Positions 1-7,739 of a stretch of DNA of 64,000 bases are shown here, one piece after another. Source of the stretch: Branchiibius sp. NY16-3462-2 (GTDB taxonomy: Bacteria > Actinomycetota > Actinomycetes > Actinomycetales > Dermatophilaceae); assembly GCF_001594145.1 (NCBI RefSeq), contig NZ_LVCF01000043.1:1-64000 (forward strand). Reading direction: 5' to 3'. Under the pieces are notes generated by a model. It did no database searches, had not been told where the DNA came from, and saw only the letters and a list, made by a program, of their open reading frames with translations. A program made the position numbers and the translations under genes. How positions within the stretch are numbered: position 1 is the first letter of the stretch; every line of letters begins with the position of its first letter.

Positions 1-1
1 A

Positions 2-118
2 TCCACACCATCCACACCATCCACACCATCCACACCATCCACACCATCCACACCATCCACACCATCCACACCATCCACACCATCCACACCATCCACACCG
101 GCCACACCGGCCACACCG
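2..118 (+). repeat. 9-bp tandem minisatellite encoding Ser-Thr-Pro repeats
   Basis: Eleven consecutive copies of TCCACACCA (the last ending in G) are followed by two copies of GCCACACCG. Read in the frame of the downstream HNH gene, the repeat encodes (Ser-Thr-Pro)11 then (Ala-Thr-Pro)2. The array runs off the left edge, so the true copy number is larger or unknown. Because the unit is a multiple of three, copy-number change would alter linker length without breaking the frame. Confidence 0.9.
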
Positions 119-778
119 GGTCAGGATGCGCCGGCTGCGAACCAGGCCGATGCGCAGGCCGCACCGGCCGGGGAGCAGCCCGAGGCTGACGGCACAACAG
201 ACAAGCCTCCGGTGCCGGTGGTCGCGGTCAACCTGCTGGTCCCGATCGAATCGCTCACCGGAGACGCCCCCGCGGACCTGGAAGGGTTCGGCCCGATCCC
301 CGCGGACCTAGCCCGGCAATTCCTGGCCGACCACGACACCGCCGGCGGCGTGATCCGACGGGTGTTCACCGCCCCCGGCACCGGTGAGCTGATCTCAATG
401 GACTCCCGCGCCCGGCGCTACCCAGGACTGCTAGCAGCGTTCGTGCGATTACGAGACCGAACCTGCCGCACCCCGTTCTGCGACGAACCCATCGAACACA
501 TCGACCACATCCAACGACACGCCGACGGTGGAGCCACCAGCGTCTCGAACGCCGGTGGGGGCTGCGCCCGCTGCAACTACACCAAAGAACACCCCGACCT
601 GACCATCACCGGCGACGCCGACCAACGCACCACCACCACCCGCGGGCTGAGCGAAACCAGCACACCACCGTCACCACCAGGAGCCGAAAGACCGGTCGCC
701 TTCACCATCCGCGGACTCAGCAAACCCGTCACCATCCGGCTGCCGCGAGAGGCGGTCCTCGCTGGAGATCGTCGCTAA
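2..778 (+). CDS. DUF222/HNH endonuclease-domain protein, 3' part (5' end outside window)
   Basis: The frame is open from the left edge to the TAA at 776-778, so only the C-terminal 258 or so residues are present. They comprise a Ser/Thr/Pro repeat, an Ala/Gln/Pro-rich linker, a DUF222-type core (begins around VVAVNLLVPIESLTG), and an HNH nuclease domain with CRTPFCDEPIEHIDHIQ followed by GGCARCNYTKEHPDL. The paired CxxxxC and CxxC cysteines would bind zinc, and the D-H pair is the HNH catalytic element. This is the actinobacterial 13E12/DUF222 family, usually multicopy; a complete paralogue lies at 37369-39078. Its last 4 bases overlap the end of the convergent aidB-like gene. The cellular role of the family is unproven. 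Confidence 0.85.
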   Translation, partial: STPSTPSTPSTPSTPSTPSTPSTPSTPSTPSTPATPATPGQDAPAANQADAQAAPAGEQPEADGTTDKPPVPVVAVNLLVPIESLTGDAPADLEGFGPIPADLARQFLADHDTAGGVIRRVFTAPGTGELISMDSRARRYPGLLAAFVRLRDRTCRTPFCDEPIEHIDHIQRHADGGATSVSNAGGGCARCNYTKEHPDLTITGDADQRTTTTRGLSETSTPPSPPGAERPVAFTIRGLSKPVTIRLPREAVLAGDRR

Positions 779-2421
779 GCCACCGGAAGTGCCCGCCGCA
801 CAATCGCGTCGGTATCCACACCGGGAGGCAGTGTGCCGAAGACCCCTGCGTGGTTGCCCAGCACCCTGCTGGTGACGAAAGCATCAGACACGTACGACGG
901 GCTGTGCCGGATCAGCAATGACGCCTGCAGCAGCACCGCCATCCGGGCCGTGATCCAGCGGGCCGAATACTCCGCCGATGCAGCGTCGGAGAGGTTCGCC
1001 AACGTCTTCTGCACCTCGACCACCGCGTCGGTCAGCCGGGAGTCTCCCGCCAGCGACACCTCGGTATGCCACGCCTCGACCCCCTCGGGCACCTTCTGCA
1101 GCACCCGCAACACGTCGAGCGCGTTGACGTTTCCGCTCCCCTCCCAGATCGAGTTCAGCGGCGATTCGCGGAAGAGCAGCGGCATCCCGGACTCCTCCGC
1201 GTAGCCATTGCCGCCGAAGACCTCCAGCGCCTCCGCCGCGAGGAACGACGCCCGCTTGCACACCCAGAACTTCGCCAGCGGCAACGCCATCCGGCGCAAT
1301 GCCCGCTCGTGCTCGTCCTCCGGCCGCTCCACCGCGAGCGCCAACCGCAACCCGACGTGGGTAGCCGCTTCGGACTCAATCGCCATATCTGCCAACACGT
1401 TTGACATCGCCGGCTTGTCGATCAGCAAGCCGCCGAAGGCTGACCGCTGCGACGCGTGCCAGGTCGCCTCGGCCACGCACCGCCGCATCAACGCGGCCGA
1501 CCCGAGGACACAATCCAGCCGGGTCGCCGCGACCATCTCGATGATGGTGCGCACCCCGGCGCCCTCCTCGCCCAGCCGCCAGGCGAACGCGTCGTGGAAC
1601 TCCAGCTCCGAGGAAGCGTTCGACTTGTTGCCCAGTTTGTCCTTCAGCCGCATGATCGCGATCTTGTTGCGCGACCCGTCCGGACAGATCCGCGGCAGCA
1701 CGAAGCAGGTCAGCCCGCCGGGTGCCTGCGCCAGGACGAGGAAGATGTCGTTCATCGGCGCCGAGGTGAACCACTTGTGCCCGCGGATCGTGTACGACCC
1801 GTCCGGCTGGGCGGAAGCCACCGTGACGTTGGTGCGGACGTCCGACCCGCCTTGCTTCTCGGTCATGCCCATCCCCGCCAGCAACCCTCGCTTGGTGTCC
1901 AGCGGCCGCAATCCGAAGTGGTACTCCGTCGAGGCAAGACCTGGCGTCAGCGATGCAGCCAACGCCGGCGAGGCACCCAGAGCCGGCACCGCGGCGTACG
2001 TCATGGTCATCGGGCAGATGTGTCCGGGCTCGATGGCGGCCCACGCGATATAGCCGGCCGCTCGGCGTACGTGCGGCAGCGGTTCAGTGGAAGTCCAGGC
2101 AGTGGCGCCCATCCCATGCTCCAGAGAAGTGCGCATGCACCAGTGCCAGCTCGGGTGGAACTCCACCTCGTCGATCCGGTCTCCGAAGCGGTCAAGGGTT
2201 CGCAGCACCGGCGGGTAGGCGTTGGCGAGCATCCCGTGCTCGCGCGCCTCCAGCGATCCAGCGACCCAGCCCAGCGGGGTCAGCGACGTCACCAAACCTG
2301 CGGCGTCCTCCTGCGCGTACGCGTCCAGAGCATCCAGCAGCGCCCGGTCGGTCAGTACGGCGTTGTGCCCGGCGAGCACAGATGCCTGGTTCTCGGGGTG
2401 GCGGGCAAACGGGTCACTCAT
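775..2421 (-). CDS. aidB: AidB-like acyl-CoA dehydrogenase
   Basis: A 548-residue flavoprotein of the acyl-CoA dehydrogenase superfamily. It matches the AidB branch in length (about 540) and in landmarks: FHPSWHWCM near residue 88, PMTMTYAA near 137, GMTEKQGGSDV near 185, LKDKLGNKSNASSE in the middle domain, and SIWEGSGNVNALDVLRVL near 430. AidB in E. coli binds FAD and DNA and belongs to the adaptive response to alkylation; its substrate is uncertain. Here there is no neighbouring ada or alkA, so the DNA-repair role is inferred from family only. It is divergent from the maleylpyruvate-isomerase-fold gene, with 50 bp between the starts. Confidence 0.85.
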   Translation of the reverse strand: MSDPFARHPENQASVLAGHNAVLTDRALLDALDAYAQEDAAGLVTSLTPLGWVAGSLEAREHGMLANAYPPVLRTLDRFGDRIDEVEFHPSWHWCMRTSLEHGMGATAWTSTEPLPHVRRAAGYIAWAAIEPGHICPMTMTYAAVPALGASPALAASLTPGLASTEYHFGLRPLDTKRGLLAGMGMTEKQGGSDVRTNVTVASAQPDGSYTIRGHKWFTSAPMNDIFLVLAQAPGGLTCFVLPRICPDGSRNKIAIMRLKDKLGNKSNASSELEFHDAFAWRLGEEGAGVRTIIEMVAATRLDCVLGSAALMRRCVAEATWHASQRSAFGGLLIDKPAMSNVLADMAIESEAATHVGLRLALAVERPEDEHERALRRMALPLAKFWVCKRASFLAAEALEVFGGNGYAEESGMPLLFRESPLNSIWEGSGNVNALDVLRVLQKVPEGVEAWHTEVSLAGDSRLTDAVVEVQKTLANLSDAASAEYSARWITARMAVLLQASLLIRHSPSYVSDAFVTSRVLGNHAGVFGTLPPGVDTDAIVRRALPVA

Positions 2422-2471
2422 GCGTCCGAGCGTATGCCTGCACCGTGTGGCGCCCTGGGTAGGTTGTCCTC

Positions 2472-3290
2472 ATGTTGGGTTTGGAGGAGTACCTCGACGC
2501 GCTACGTACGGCGACCGCCCGGATGATCGCCGATGCCACCGAACCGCCGCGACCCGACAACGTCGACTGGGACGACGAACCCACCAGCGAGGACGCGGAC
2601 TGGGACGCGATCAGCCCCACCGCGCCCGAGTGGTCCGTGCGCCAGATCGTCGCGCACCAGGGCATGGTGCACCGCTGGGCCACCGGCGTCCTGACCGGCC
2701 GCATCGACATGTCCGCCGGACCGGAGGTGACCGACCTGATCGAGGCCGAAGGCATGAACACCCCCGATCCCGGCGGATGGCTGCAGCGCGGCGCTGAGGC
2801 GCTGGAGTGGGTGCTGCGCGGCACCCCGGAGGACGCCGAACTGCCCTTCTTCCTCAAGAACGCCGGCAACCCGCGTGATGCGTGGGCTCGTCGGCAGGCG
2901 CACGAGACAACCATCCACTGGATCGACGTGTACGCCGCTCGGCTGGGTTCCGCACCCGACAGCGGCGACCTGGACATTCCCGCCGAGTTCGCCGCTGACG
3001 GAGTCGATGAGCTGCTTCGCGGGTTCCTGCCCCGCTCGAAATCCGGTATGCGCACCACCCGCGACGTCACCGTCGCCGTCCACGCCACCGACACCGGCGA
3101 CACCTGGACCATGCGCTTCGGTTCGGCGCCGCCGCAGGTGTCGACCGGCGCAGTCGGCGATGCGGACTCGACGTGGCACGGGACGGCCGTCGGGCTCTAC
3201 ACCGGCCTGTGGAACCGCGGCGACCAGATCGTGCAAGACGGCCTGGACGTGCTGTCCGTGTGGCGGGAGCGCGCGGCCGTCGCATGGTGA
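2472..3290 (+). CDS. maleylpyruvate isomerase family, mycothiol-dependent type
   Basis: A 272-residue protein with the DinB-like four-helix N-terminal domain typical of the maleylpyruvate isomerase family (W-S-V-R-x-I-V-A-H near residue 55, AHETTIHWID near 140) and a beta-rich C-terminal domain of about 90 residues. The family uses a metal held by His/Glu residues in these motifs, and many members use mycothiol as thiol cofactor, which fits an actinobacterium. The substrate cannot be read from sequence. The ATG at 2472 lies just after the aidB divergent region. The gene ends 7 bp before folP2 and is probably co-transcribed with it. Confidence 0.75.
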   Translation: MLGLEEYLDALRTATARMIADATEPPRPDNVDWDDEPTSEDADWDAISPTAPEWSVRQIVAHQGMVHRWATGVLTGRIDMSAGPEVTDLIEAEGMNTPDPGGWLQRGAEALEWVLRGTPEDAELPFFLKNAGNPRDAWARRQAHETTIHWIDVYAARLGSAPDSGDLDIPAEFAADGVDELLRGFLPRSKSGMRTTRDVTVAVHATDTGDTWTMRFGSAPPQVSTGAVGDADSTWHGTAVGLYTGLWNRGDQIVQDGLDVLSVWRERAAVAW

Positions 3291-3297
3291 AGTTCGC

Positions 3298-4209
3298 ATG
3301 GTGACGCCGGCGCCTCTGCTGCTGCGCGGCCGCATTTTCGATGCCGGGCGGCCGGCGGTCATGGCCATCGTCAACCGCACCCGCGACTCTTTCTATGCGG
3401 GCAATCGCCACCATGACGATGAATCTGCTTATCTCGCAGTCGAATCCGCACTCGCTGACGGCGCGGACATCATTGATGTCGGTGGTGTACGCGCGGGACA
3501 GGAGGGGGAAGACGTCTCGATCGAGCAGGAGATCGAGCGCGTCGTGCCATTCCTCATCGAGATCCGGCGCCGCCACCCCGAAGCGATCCTGAGCCTGGAC
3601 ACCTGGCGCGCCCCGGTGGCTGCGGCAGCAGCCGAGGCCGGCCTGGACCTGGTCAACGACACCTGGGCGGGCCACGACCCGTCGTTGGTAGAGGTCGCTG
3701 GACGCATCGGCGCCGGCATCGTCTGCTCCCACAGTGGCGGCCTGCCGCCGCGCACCGACCCGGTGGCGGTGCACTATGCGCGCGAGGACCAGTCCGAGGA
3801 GGAGGCTCTCCTGGCCGACGTACGCCGCGTGCTCGCCGAAGGTGCGCACCGCGCGCTGGCGGTGGGTATCCCCCGTGATCGCATCCTGCTGGATCCCACG
3901 CTCGACTTCGGCAAGACGACAGCGCACTCCCTCGCCCTCGTGCGCCACACTCAGGACTTCGTGGACCTCGGATTCCCTGTCCTGCAAGCAATCTCGCGCA
4001 AGGACTTCGTCGGCGAGAGCCTCGATCTACCCGCTGACGAACGCCTCGAGGGCAGCCTCGCGGCGACCGCTATCGCCGCGTGGCAGGGCGCCACGGTCTT
4101 TCGCACCCACGACGTGCGACCCACCCGGCGAGTGCTCGACATGGTGGCCACCATCCGAGGCGACCGACCGCCCGTCCGCCAGGAGCGGGGCGTCAGCGGG
4201 TCTGCTTGA
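3298..4209 (+). CDS. folP2: FolP2-type dihydropteroate synthase homologue
   Basis: A 303-residue TIM-barrel protein starting at the ATG immediately after the upstream gene. Pterin-binding family landmarks are present: ADGADIIDVGGVRAG near residue 55, a SLDTWRA strand, LVNDTWAG, and LDPTLDFGKT. The N-terminal loop reads MAIVNRTRDSFY instead of the usual N-V-T-P-D-S-F of catalytically competent enzymes, and DVGG replaces D-I-G-G-E-S. These variants match mycobacterial FolP2 (Rv1207 type), which did not behave as a functional dihydropteroate synthase in published tests of the leprosy-bacillus homologue. I therefore call it a FolP2 homologue, not the main folate enzyme. The 3' end overlaps convergent cutC by 17 bp. 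Confidence 0.8.
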   Translation: MVTPAPLLLRGRIFDAGRPAVMAIVNRTRDSFYAGNRHHDDESAYLAVESALADGADIIDVGGVRAGQEGEDVSIEQEIERVVPFLIEIRRRHPEAILSLDTWRAPVAAAAAEAGLDLVNDTWAGHDPSLVEVAGRIGAGIVCSHSGGLPPRTDPVAVHYAREDQSEEEALLADVRRVLAEGAHRALAVGIPRDRILLDPTLDFGKTTAHSLALVRHTQDFVDLGFPVLQAISRKDFVGESLDLPADERLEGSLAATAIAAWQGATVFRTHDVRPTRRVLDMVATIRGDRPPVRQERGVSGSA

Positions 4210-4873
4210 TCGCGGCCGCGAACTGCTGCGCGATGTCCAGGTCCGGTTGGGTACGACCACTCGCCGACGCGTGGACGGCCGACACCCCGGTCTCGATCAA
4301 GGCAGGAACCGATGCAACCGTCACGCCGCCACCCGCCATAATCTCGATCTGACCCTCAGTGGCCTGCACCATCGCAGCGATCGTGGCCACACCGTCCGGC
4401 GCCTTGTCGGCACCGCCCGAGGTGAGCACTCGGCGTACTCCCTTGTCGCGCAGAGCATTAACGGCGCCGACGGGATCAGCCAAGCTGTCGACGACCCGGT
4501 GCACGGTCACGCACGCGTCCCCGACCGACGAGACCACACGGTCGATGAAGGTCAGATCGAGCACGCCCGACTGACTCGCGCCCACCACCACACCGTCCGC
4601 GCCCCGCTGCACCGCGGTCACCGCGTCGGCGACCATCAGATCCAGCTCCGCCGGCGAATACTCGAAGCCCCCCGGGCGCGAACGCACCAGCACGTGCACT
4701 TCCGGCCCGCCGGTCTCGCGAGCCGCGACGGCGGCGTCGATGAGCGCAGCCGACGGGGTCAGACCACCCAGCTCGAGGGCACAGCACAACTCGATCCGGT
4801 CGGCCCCGACGGCGGTCGCTACCTCGAAGCCGTGCGGGTCCTGGGCGATCAACTCGAATGCGGGCACTGTCAT
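4193..4873 (-). CDS. cutC: CutC family protein
   Basis: A 226-residue TIM-barrel protein of the CutC family, with GADRIELCCALELGGLTPS near residue 24, a RPGGFEYS segment, VTVHRVVDS, RRVLTSGG and IMAGGGVT, all standard for the family. CutC was first linked to copper tolerance in E. coli, but a direct copper role is disputed and no copper transporter or regulator sits nearby. I place the start at the ATG at 4873; another in-frame ATG lies at 4885 but would overlap the divergent gene starting at 4884. The 3' end overlaps folP2. Confidence 0.85.
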   Translation of the reverse strand: MTVPAFELIAQDPHGFEVATAVGADRIELCCALELGGLTPSAALIDAAVAARETGGPEVHVLVRSRPGGFEYSPAELDLMVADAVTAVQRGADGVVVGASQSGVLDLTFIDRVVSSVGDACVTVHRVVDSLADPVGAVNALRDKGVRRVLTSGGADKAPDGVATIAAMVQATEGQIEIMAGGGVTVASVPALIETGVSAVHASASGRTQPDLDIAQQFAAAIKQTR

Positions 4874-4883
4874 AGTGGACAGC

Positions 4884-5519
4884 ATGGCCTACGACGACCT
4901 GCCCGTGATCGACACGGTGGCGGCCCTGGAGGAGTACGGCGTGCCGCAACCCGCCGTACGCGACAAGGTCCGTGACCATCTGCACGACCTGGACCGGCAA
5001 TGGATCTCGCACTCCCCCTTCGTCGTCCTGGCCACCTCGAGCCCGGACGGTCGCTGCGACGCCTCTCCGAAGGGTGATTCGCCTGGCTTCGTCAAGGTGC
5101 TCGACGACCGCACTGTGGTGGTGCCGGAGCGCGCCGGCAACAAACGGTTCGACGGGTACCACAACGTGCTCACCAACCCGCACGTCGGACTGCTCTTCCT
5201 GATCCCCGGTCGCGGCGACACGTTGCGGGTCAACGGCCGCGCCCGTCTGGTCAGCGACGGCCCGTTCTTCGACGACCTCGTAGTGAAGGGGCACCGGCCA
5301 GTGATGGCCCTGCTGCTGGAGGTCGAGGAGGTGTTCTATCACTGTGCCAAGGCCTTCATGCGGTCCCAGCTGTGGGAGCCGGAGAGCTGGGATCCGACGG
5401 TGATGCCGCGGCATGCGGTGATCGCCAAGGAACTCGTCCGTCAGGACAGCCCGCTGGCCGAACTCGACAAGTATTACGACGTCGAGCGGTACAAGGCTGG
5501 CTTGTACCCCACATCGTGA
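4884..5519 (+). CDS. pyridoxamine 5'-phosphate oxidase family FMN-binding protein
   Basis: A 211-residue split-barrel protein of the DR2398-like branch (MSMEG_1061 type). It carries SPFVVLATSSPDGRCDASPKGDSPGFV near residue 50, the start of the barrel and flavin phosphate site, then LTNPHVGLLFLIPG and DTLRVNGRARLV, and a C-terminal stretch with FYHCAKAFMRSQLWEPE. These members are thought to bind FMN or F420 and act on unknown substrates; pyridoxal synthesis is not implied. The GTG of the next gene overlaps its stop codon (GTGA), so the two genes are translationally coupled. Confidence 0.8.
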   Translation: MAYDDLPVIDTVAALEEYGVPQPAVRDKVRDHLHDLDRQWISHSPFVVLATSSPDGRCDASPKGDSPGFVKVLDDRTVVVPERAGNKRFDGYHNVLTNPHVGLLFLIPGRGDTLRVNGRARLVSDGPFFDDLVVKGHRPVMALLLEVEEVFYHCAKAFMRSQLWEPESWDPTVMPRHAVIAKELVRQDSPLAELDKYYDVERYKAGLYPTS

Positions 5520-6844
5520 CTTGGCCGCAGCTCGATCTGCCGTGGCCGACGAACGCCGCCGTCGAGGGTCCACGTCGCTGGTGGAACGGGCCGCTCGACG
5601 TTGAGGGGCTCGCAGTCGGCGCAGTCCGGTCCGCCGTTACCGCCGCCAATGTTCTTGCCGTACAGCGTGGTTCGCGATGGCACGGCACCGTCGACAGTGC
5701 GCTGGTGGGTGCGTCGTTCAACTCCATCGCGCTGCTCCGTCGCGACGGGGCACCGGTGCCCGCGTGGGCGGAACTGTCCGGCTTCTTCGAGACCGCCGAC
5801 GGCTGGGTGCGGTTGCACGGCAACTACCCGCACCACGCGGCGGTCATCCGCAGCTATACCGGAGCCGACGACAAAGCCGGGGTGCAGGCCGCGCTGCGCT
5901 CGCGAACCGCTCTGGATGTCGAGCGGGACGTGCGGGCCGCTGGGGGGATCGCGGGCGCCGTACGGTCAAGGGACGTCTGGCGCGCCCACCCGCAGTACCG
6001 CGAGGCGGTCGAGGACCGCGGCCTGGTCACCCTGGACGCCCCGATCGGCAGCCCCCGACAACTGACCACGCTCGCCGATGAGGCACCCATGACCGGAATA
6101 CGGGTGCTCGACCTGACCCGGGTCATCGCCGGACCGACCGCCACCCGGCTGCTCGCAGCACTGGGCGCCGACGTACTGCGGCTGGACCCGCCCCCAACAC
6201 CAGAGTTGCTGGACCAGCACCTGGATACGGATTTCGGCAAGCGGACCGCACTGGTTGATCTGTCGCAGACGTCCGTTGCGGGACTGCTGGACACGGCTGA
6301 CGTGGTGATCACCGGCTACCGGCCCGGCGCGTTGGACAGGTTCGGCCTGTCGGCCGACGAACTGCTCGCCCGGCGGCCCTGGCTGGTCAGCGTTGACCTG
6401 TCCGCGTGGGGTGCCACCGGCCCATGGGCGCACCAGCGCGGCTTCGACAGCATCGTCCAGGCCGTGACCGGGATTGGCACGACGTACGCCGATCATGGCC
6501 GTCCCGGCGCCCTGCCCGTCCAGGCGTTGGACCACGCGACCGGCTACCTGATGGCTGCCGCGGCGATGCGGCTGCTTGCCGCCCGCGAGACGGAGGGCGG
6601 TCGTGCTGCACACCTGTCGCTAGCTCGCACGGGAGCCTGGCTGCAGGACCACCCGACCGATCCGGGACAACCCGTGAACGTGACCGAGGATCGCTTCTTC
6701 AGCGAATGCGACTGTGGATACGGCCGATTGCGCTACGTACGCCCGCCAGTGGTGGTGGACGGCGAATTGATCGACTACCCCGCGCCGCCGGACGACTACG
6801 GGACAGCAGACCTCAGCTGGAACGAGCCGCCAGCGCACCCTTGA
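5516..6844 (+). CDS. CaiB/BaiF family CoA transferase, permuted-looking form
   Basis: A 442-residue protein starting at the GTG that overlaps the upstream stop in a GTGA junction. The family signature TGIRVLDLTRVIAGPTATRLL, normally at the extreme N-terminus, begins here only at residue 193. It is followed by ADVLRLDPP, a GYRPGALDRFGL segment, and ALDHATGYLMAAAAM, which holds the Asp expected to carry the acyl-CoA mixed anhydride. The first 190 residues (WWNGPLDVEG onward) resemble a separate CoA-transferase-like module. Substrate is unknown. Pairing with the flavin-type protein suggests a joint function. The 3' end overlaps the convergent DoxX gene by 32 bp. Confidence 0.75.
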   Translation: MTWPQLDLPWPTNAAVEGPRRWWNGPLDVEGLAVGAVRSAVTAANVLAVQRGSRWHGTVDSALVGASFNSIALLRRDGAPVPAWAELSGFFETADGWVRLHGNYPHHAAVIRSYTGADDKAGVQAALRSRTALDVERDVRAAGGIAGAVRSRDVWRAHPQYREAVEDRGLVTLDAPIGSPRQLTTLADEAPMTGIRVLDLTRVIAGPTATRLLAALGADVLRLDPPPTPELLDQHLDTDFGKRTALVDLSQTSVAGLLDTADVVITGYRPGALDRFGLSADELLARRPWLVSVDLSAWGATGPWAHQRGFDSIVQAVTGIGTTYADHGRPGALPVQALDHATGYLMAAAAMRLLAARETEGGRAAHLSLARTGAWLQDHPTDPGQPVNVTEDRFFSECDCGYGRLRYVRPPVVVDGELIDYPAPPDDYGTADLSWNEPPAHP

Positions 6845-7196
6845 TCAGCGGCCACTGCAACGGCAGGCGGGCGATCGTGCCCACCTGCATCGCCCGGCGC
6901 TGCGGCGTCGGTTTGCGCTCGGCCGCCTGCCAGGCGTCAACAGCCATCTGCACGTTGGCTGGCAGGACGGCCACGAGGAGACCGGCTGATGCCAGACCAG
7001 CAACAGACCGGGTCTTCGGCACCACCAGCCCTGCCGCGCAGGCCAGTTCGGCCACGCCGCTGATGTAGACCAACTCGCGTTTTGCGGGCAGCATCTTGGG
7101 CACGATGGGCTCGAAGACCTGCGGGCGCACCAAGTGGATGACACCGGATCCGGCGAACGCACCGACGACGATCTTGCTCAGCAGCGGGAGTGACAT
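6813..7196 (-). CDS. DoxX-like membrane protein
   Basis: A 127-residue membrane protein with about four hydrophobic segments: LLSKIVVGAFAGSGVIHLV, VYISGVAELACAAGLVV, SVAGLASAGLLVAVLPANV, and a weaker C-terminal one. The layout (small four-helix protein, G-x-x-E-L in helix 2) matches the DoxX/DoxD-like superfamily, whose members are linked to thiosulfate:quinone oxidoreductase or to unknown redox roles. No sulfur-oxidation genes are nearby. It lies just downstream of the DUF427 gene on the same strand and may share its transcript. Confidence 0.7.
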   Translation of the reverse strand: MSLPLLSKIVVGAFAGSGVIHLVRPQVFEPIVPKMLPAKRELVYISGVAELACAAGLVVPKTRSVAGLASAGLLVAVLPANVQMAVDAWQAAERKPTPQRRAMQVGTIARLPLQWPLIKGALAARSS

Positions 7197-7214
7197 GCGC
7201 GCAGCCTTTCAGAT

Positions 7215-7682
7215 TCACCAGCCTCGGGTGCCGGGTGCCCCTTTGAAAGGACCGGACACCGCGGAGGTGATCCAGCCGCCGTAGAAGTCGCCCTCCTGCG
7301 CCTGCACGACCTCGCCGTCGACGGTGCACTGCTGCATCCGGCCCGGATAGACCGCCACATGGCCCAGGAGATCCCCGTACTCCAAGGTCGGATCGGGGTA
7401 GTACCAGGCGGCGGACGGCGCGGTCACCTCACCGGCCACCACATCGAGATACCTAGCTGTTCCTTTGAATTCACACCAGCTGCTGCCTTGCGCCGGTTGG
7501 AGTACGGCGGGTTCGAACGCCTCCCGGGGCAGGTAGTAGGTCGGTGGGTGGCTGGTTTCCAGGATCTGGATGGCCCGATCGCTCTCGGCAATCTGCTGGC
7601 CGCCCAGAGAGATGGTGATGTGCTGTTGGACGTGCCGCAGCGCAGGCGGCCGCGGGTAGTCCCATACCGATTCCACCGACAT
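7215..7682 (-). CDS. DUF427 domain protein
   Basis: A 155-residue protein with the DUF427 beta-sheet core: VWDYPRPPALR at the N-terminus, TYYLPREAF, CEFKGTARYLDV near residue 92 and AAWYYPDPT near 114. DUF427 proteins are common in actinobacteria and have no proven biochemical activity. No signal peptide or membrane segment is seen. It is followed 18 bp downstream by the DoxX-like gene on the same strand. Confidence 0.8.
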   Translation of the reverse strand: MSVESVWDYPRPPALRHVQQHITISLGGQQIAESDRAIQILETSHPPTYYLPREAFEPAVLQPAQGSSWCEFKGTARYLDVVAGEVTAPSAAWYYPDPTLEYGDLLGHVAVYPGRMQQCTVDGEVVQAQEGDFYGGWITSAVSGPFKGAPGTRGW

Positions 7683-7739
7683 ACCCCGACCTCACCACGC
7701 CCACGGCCATCGCGTCATCACCCTCGACCCACCCGCCGG

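Noticed and set aside
1..120. CRISPR array at the left edge
   Set aside because: The unit is 9 bp with no spacers and is in frame with a coding sequence; it is a coding minisatellite.
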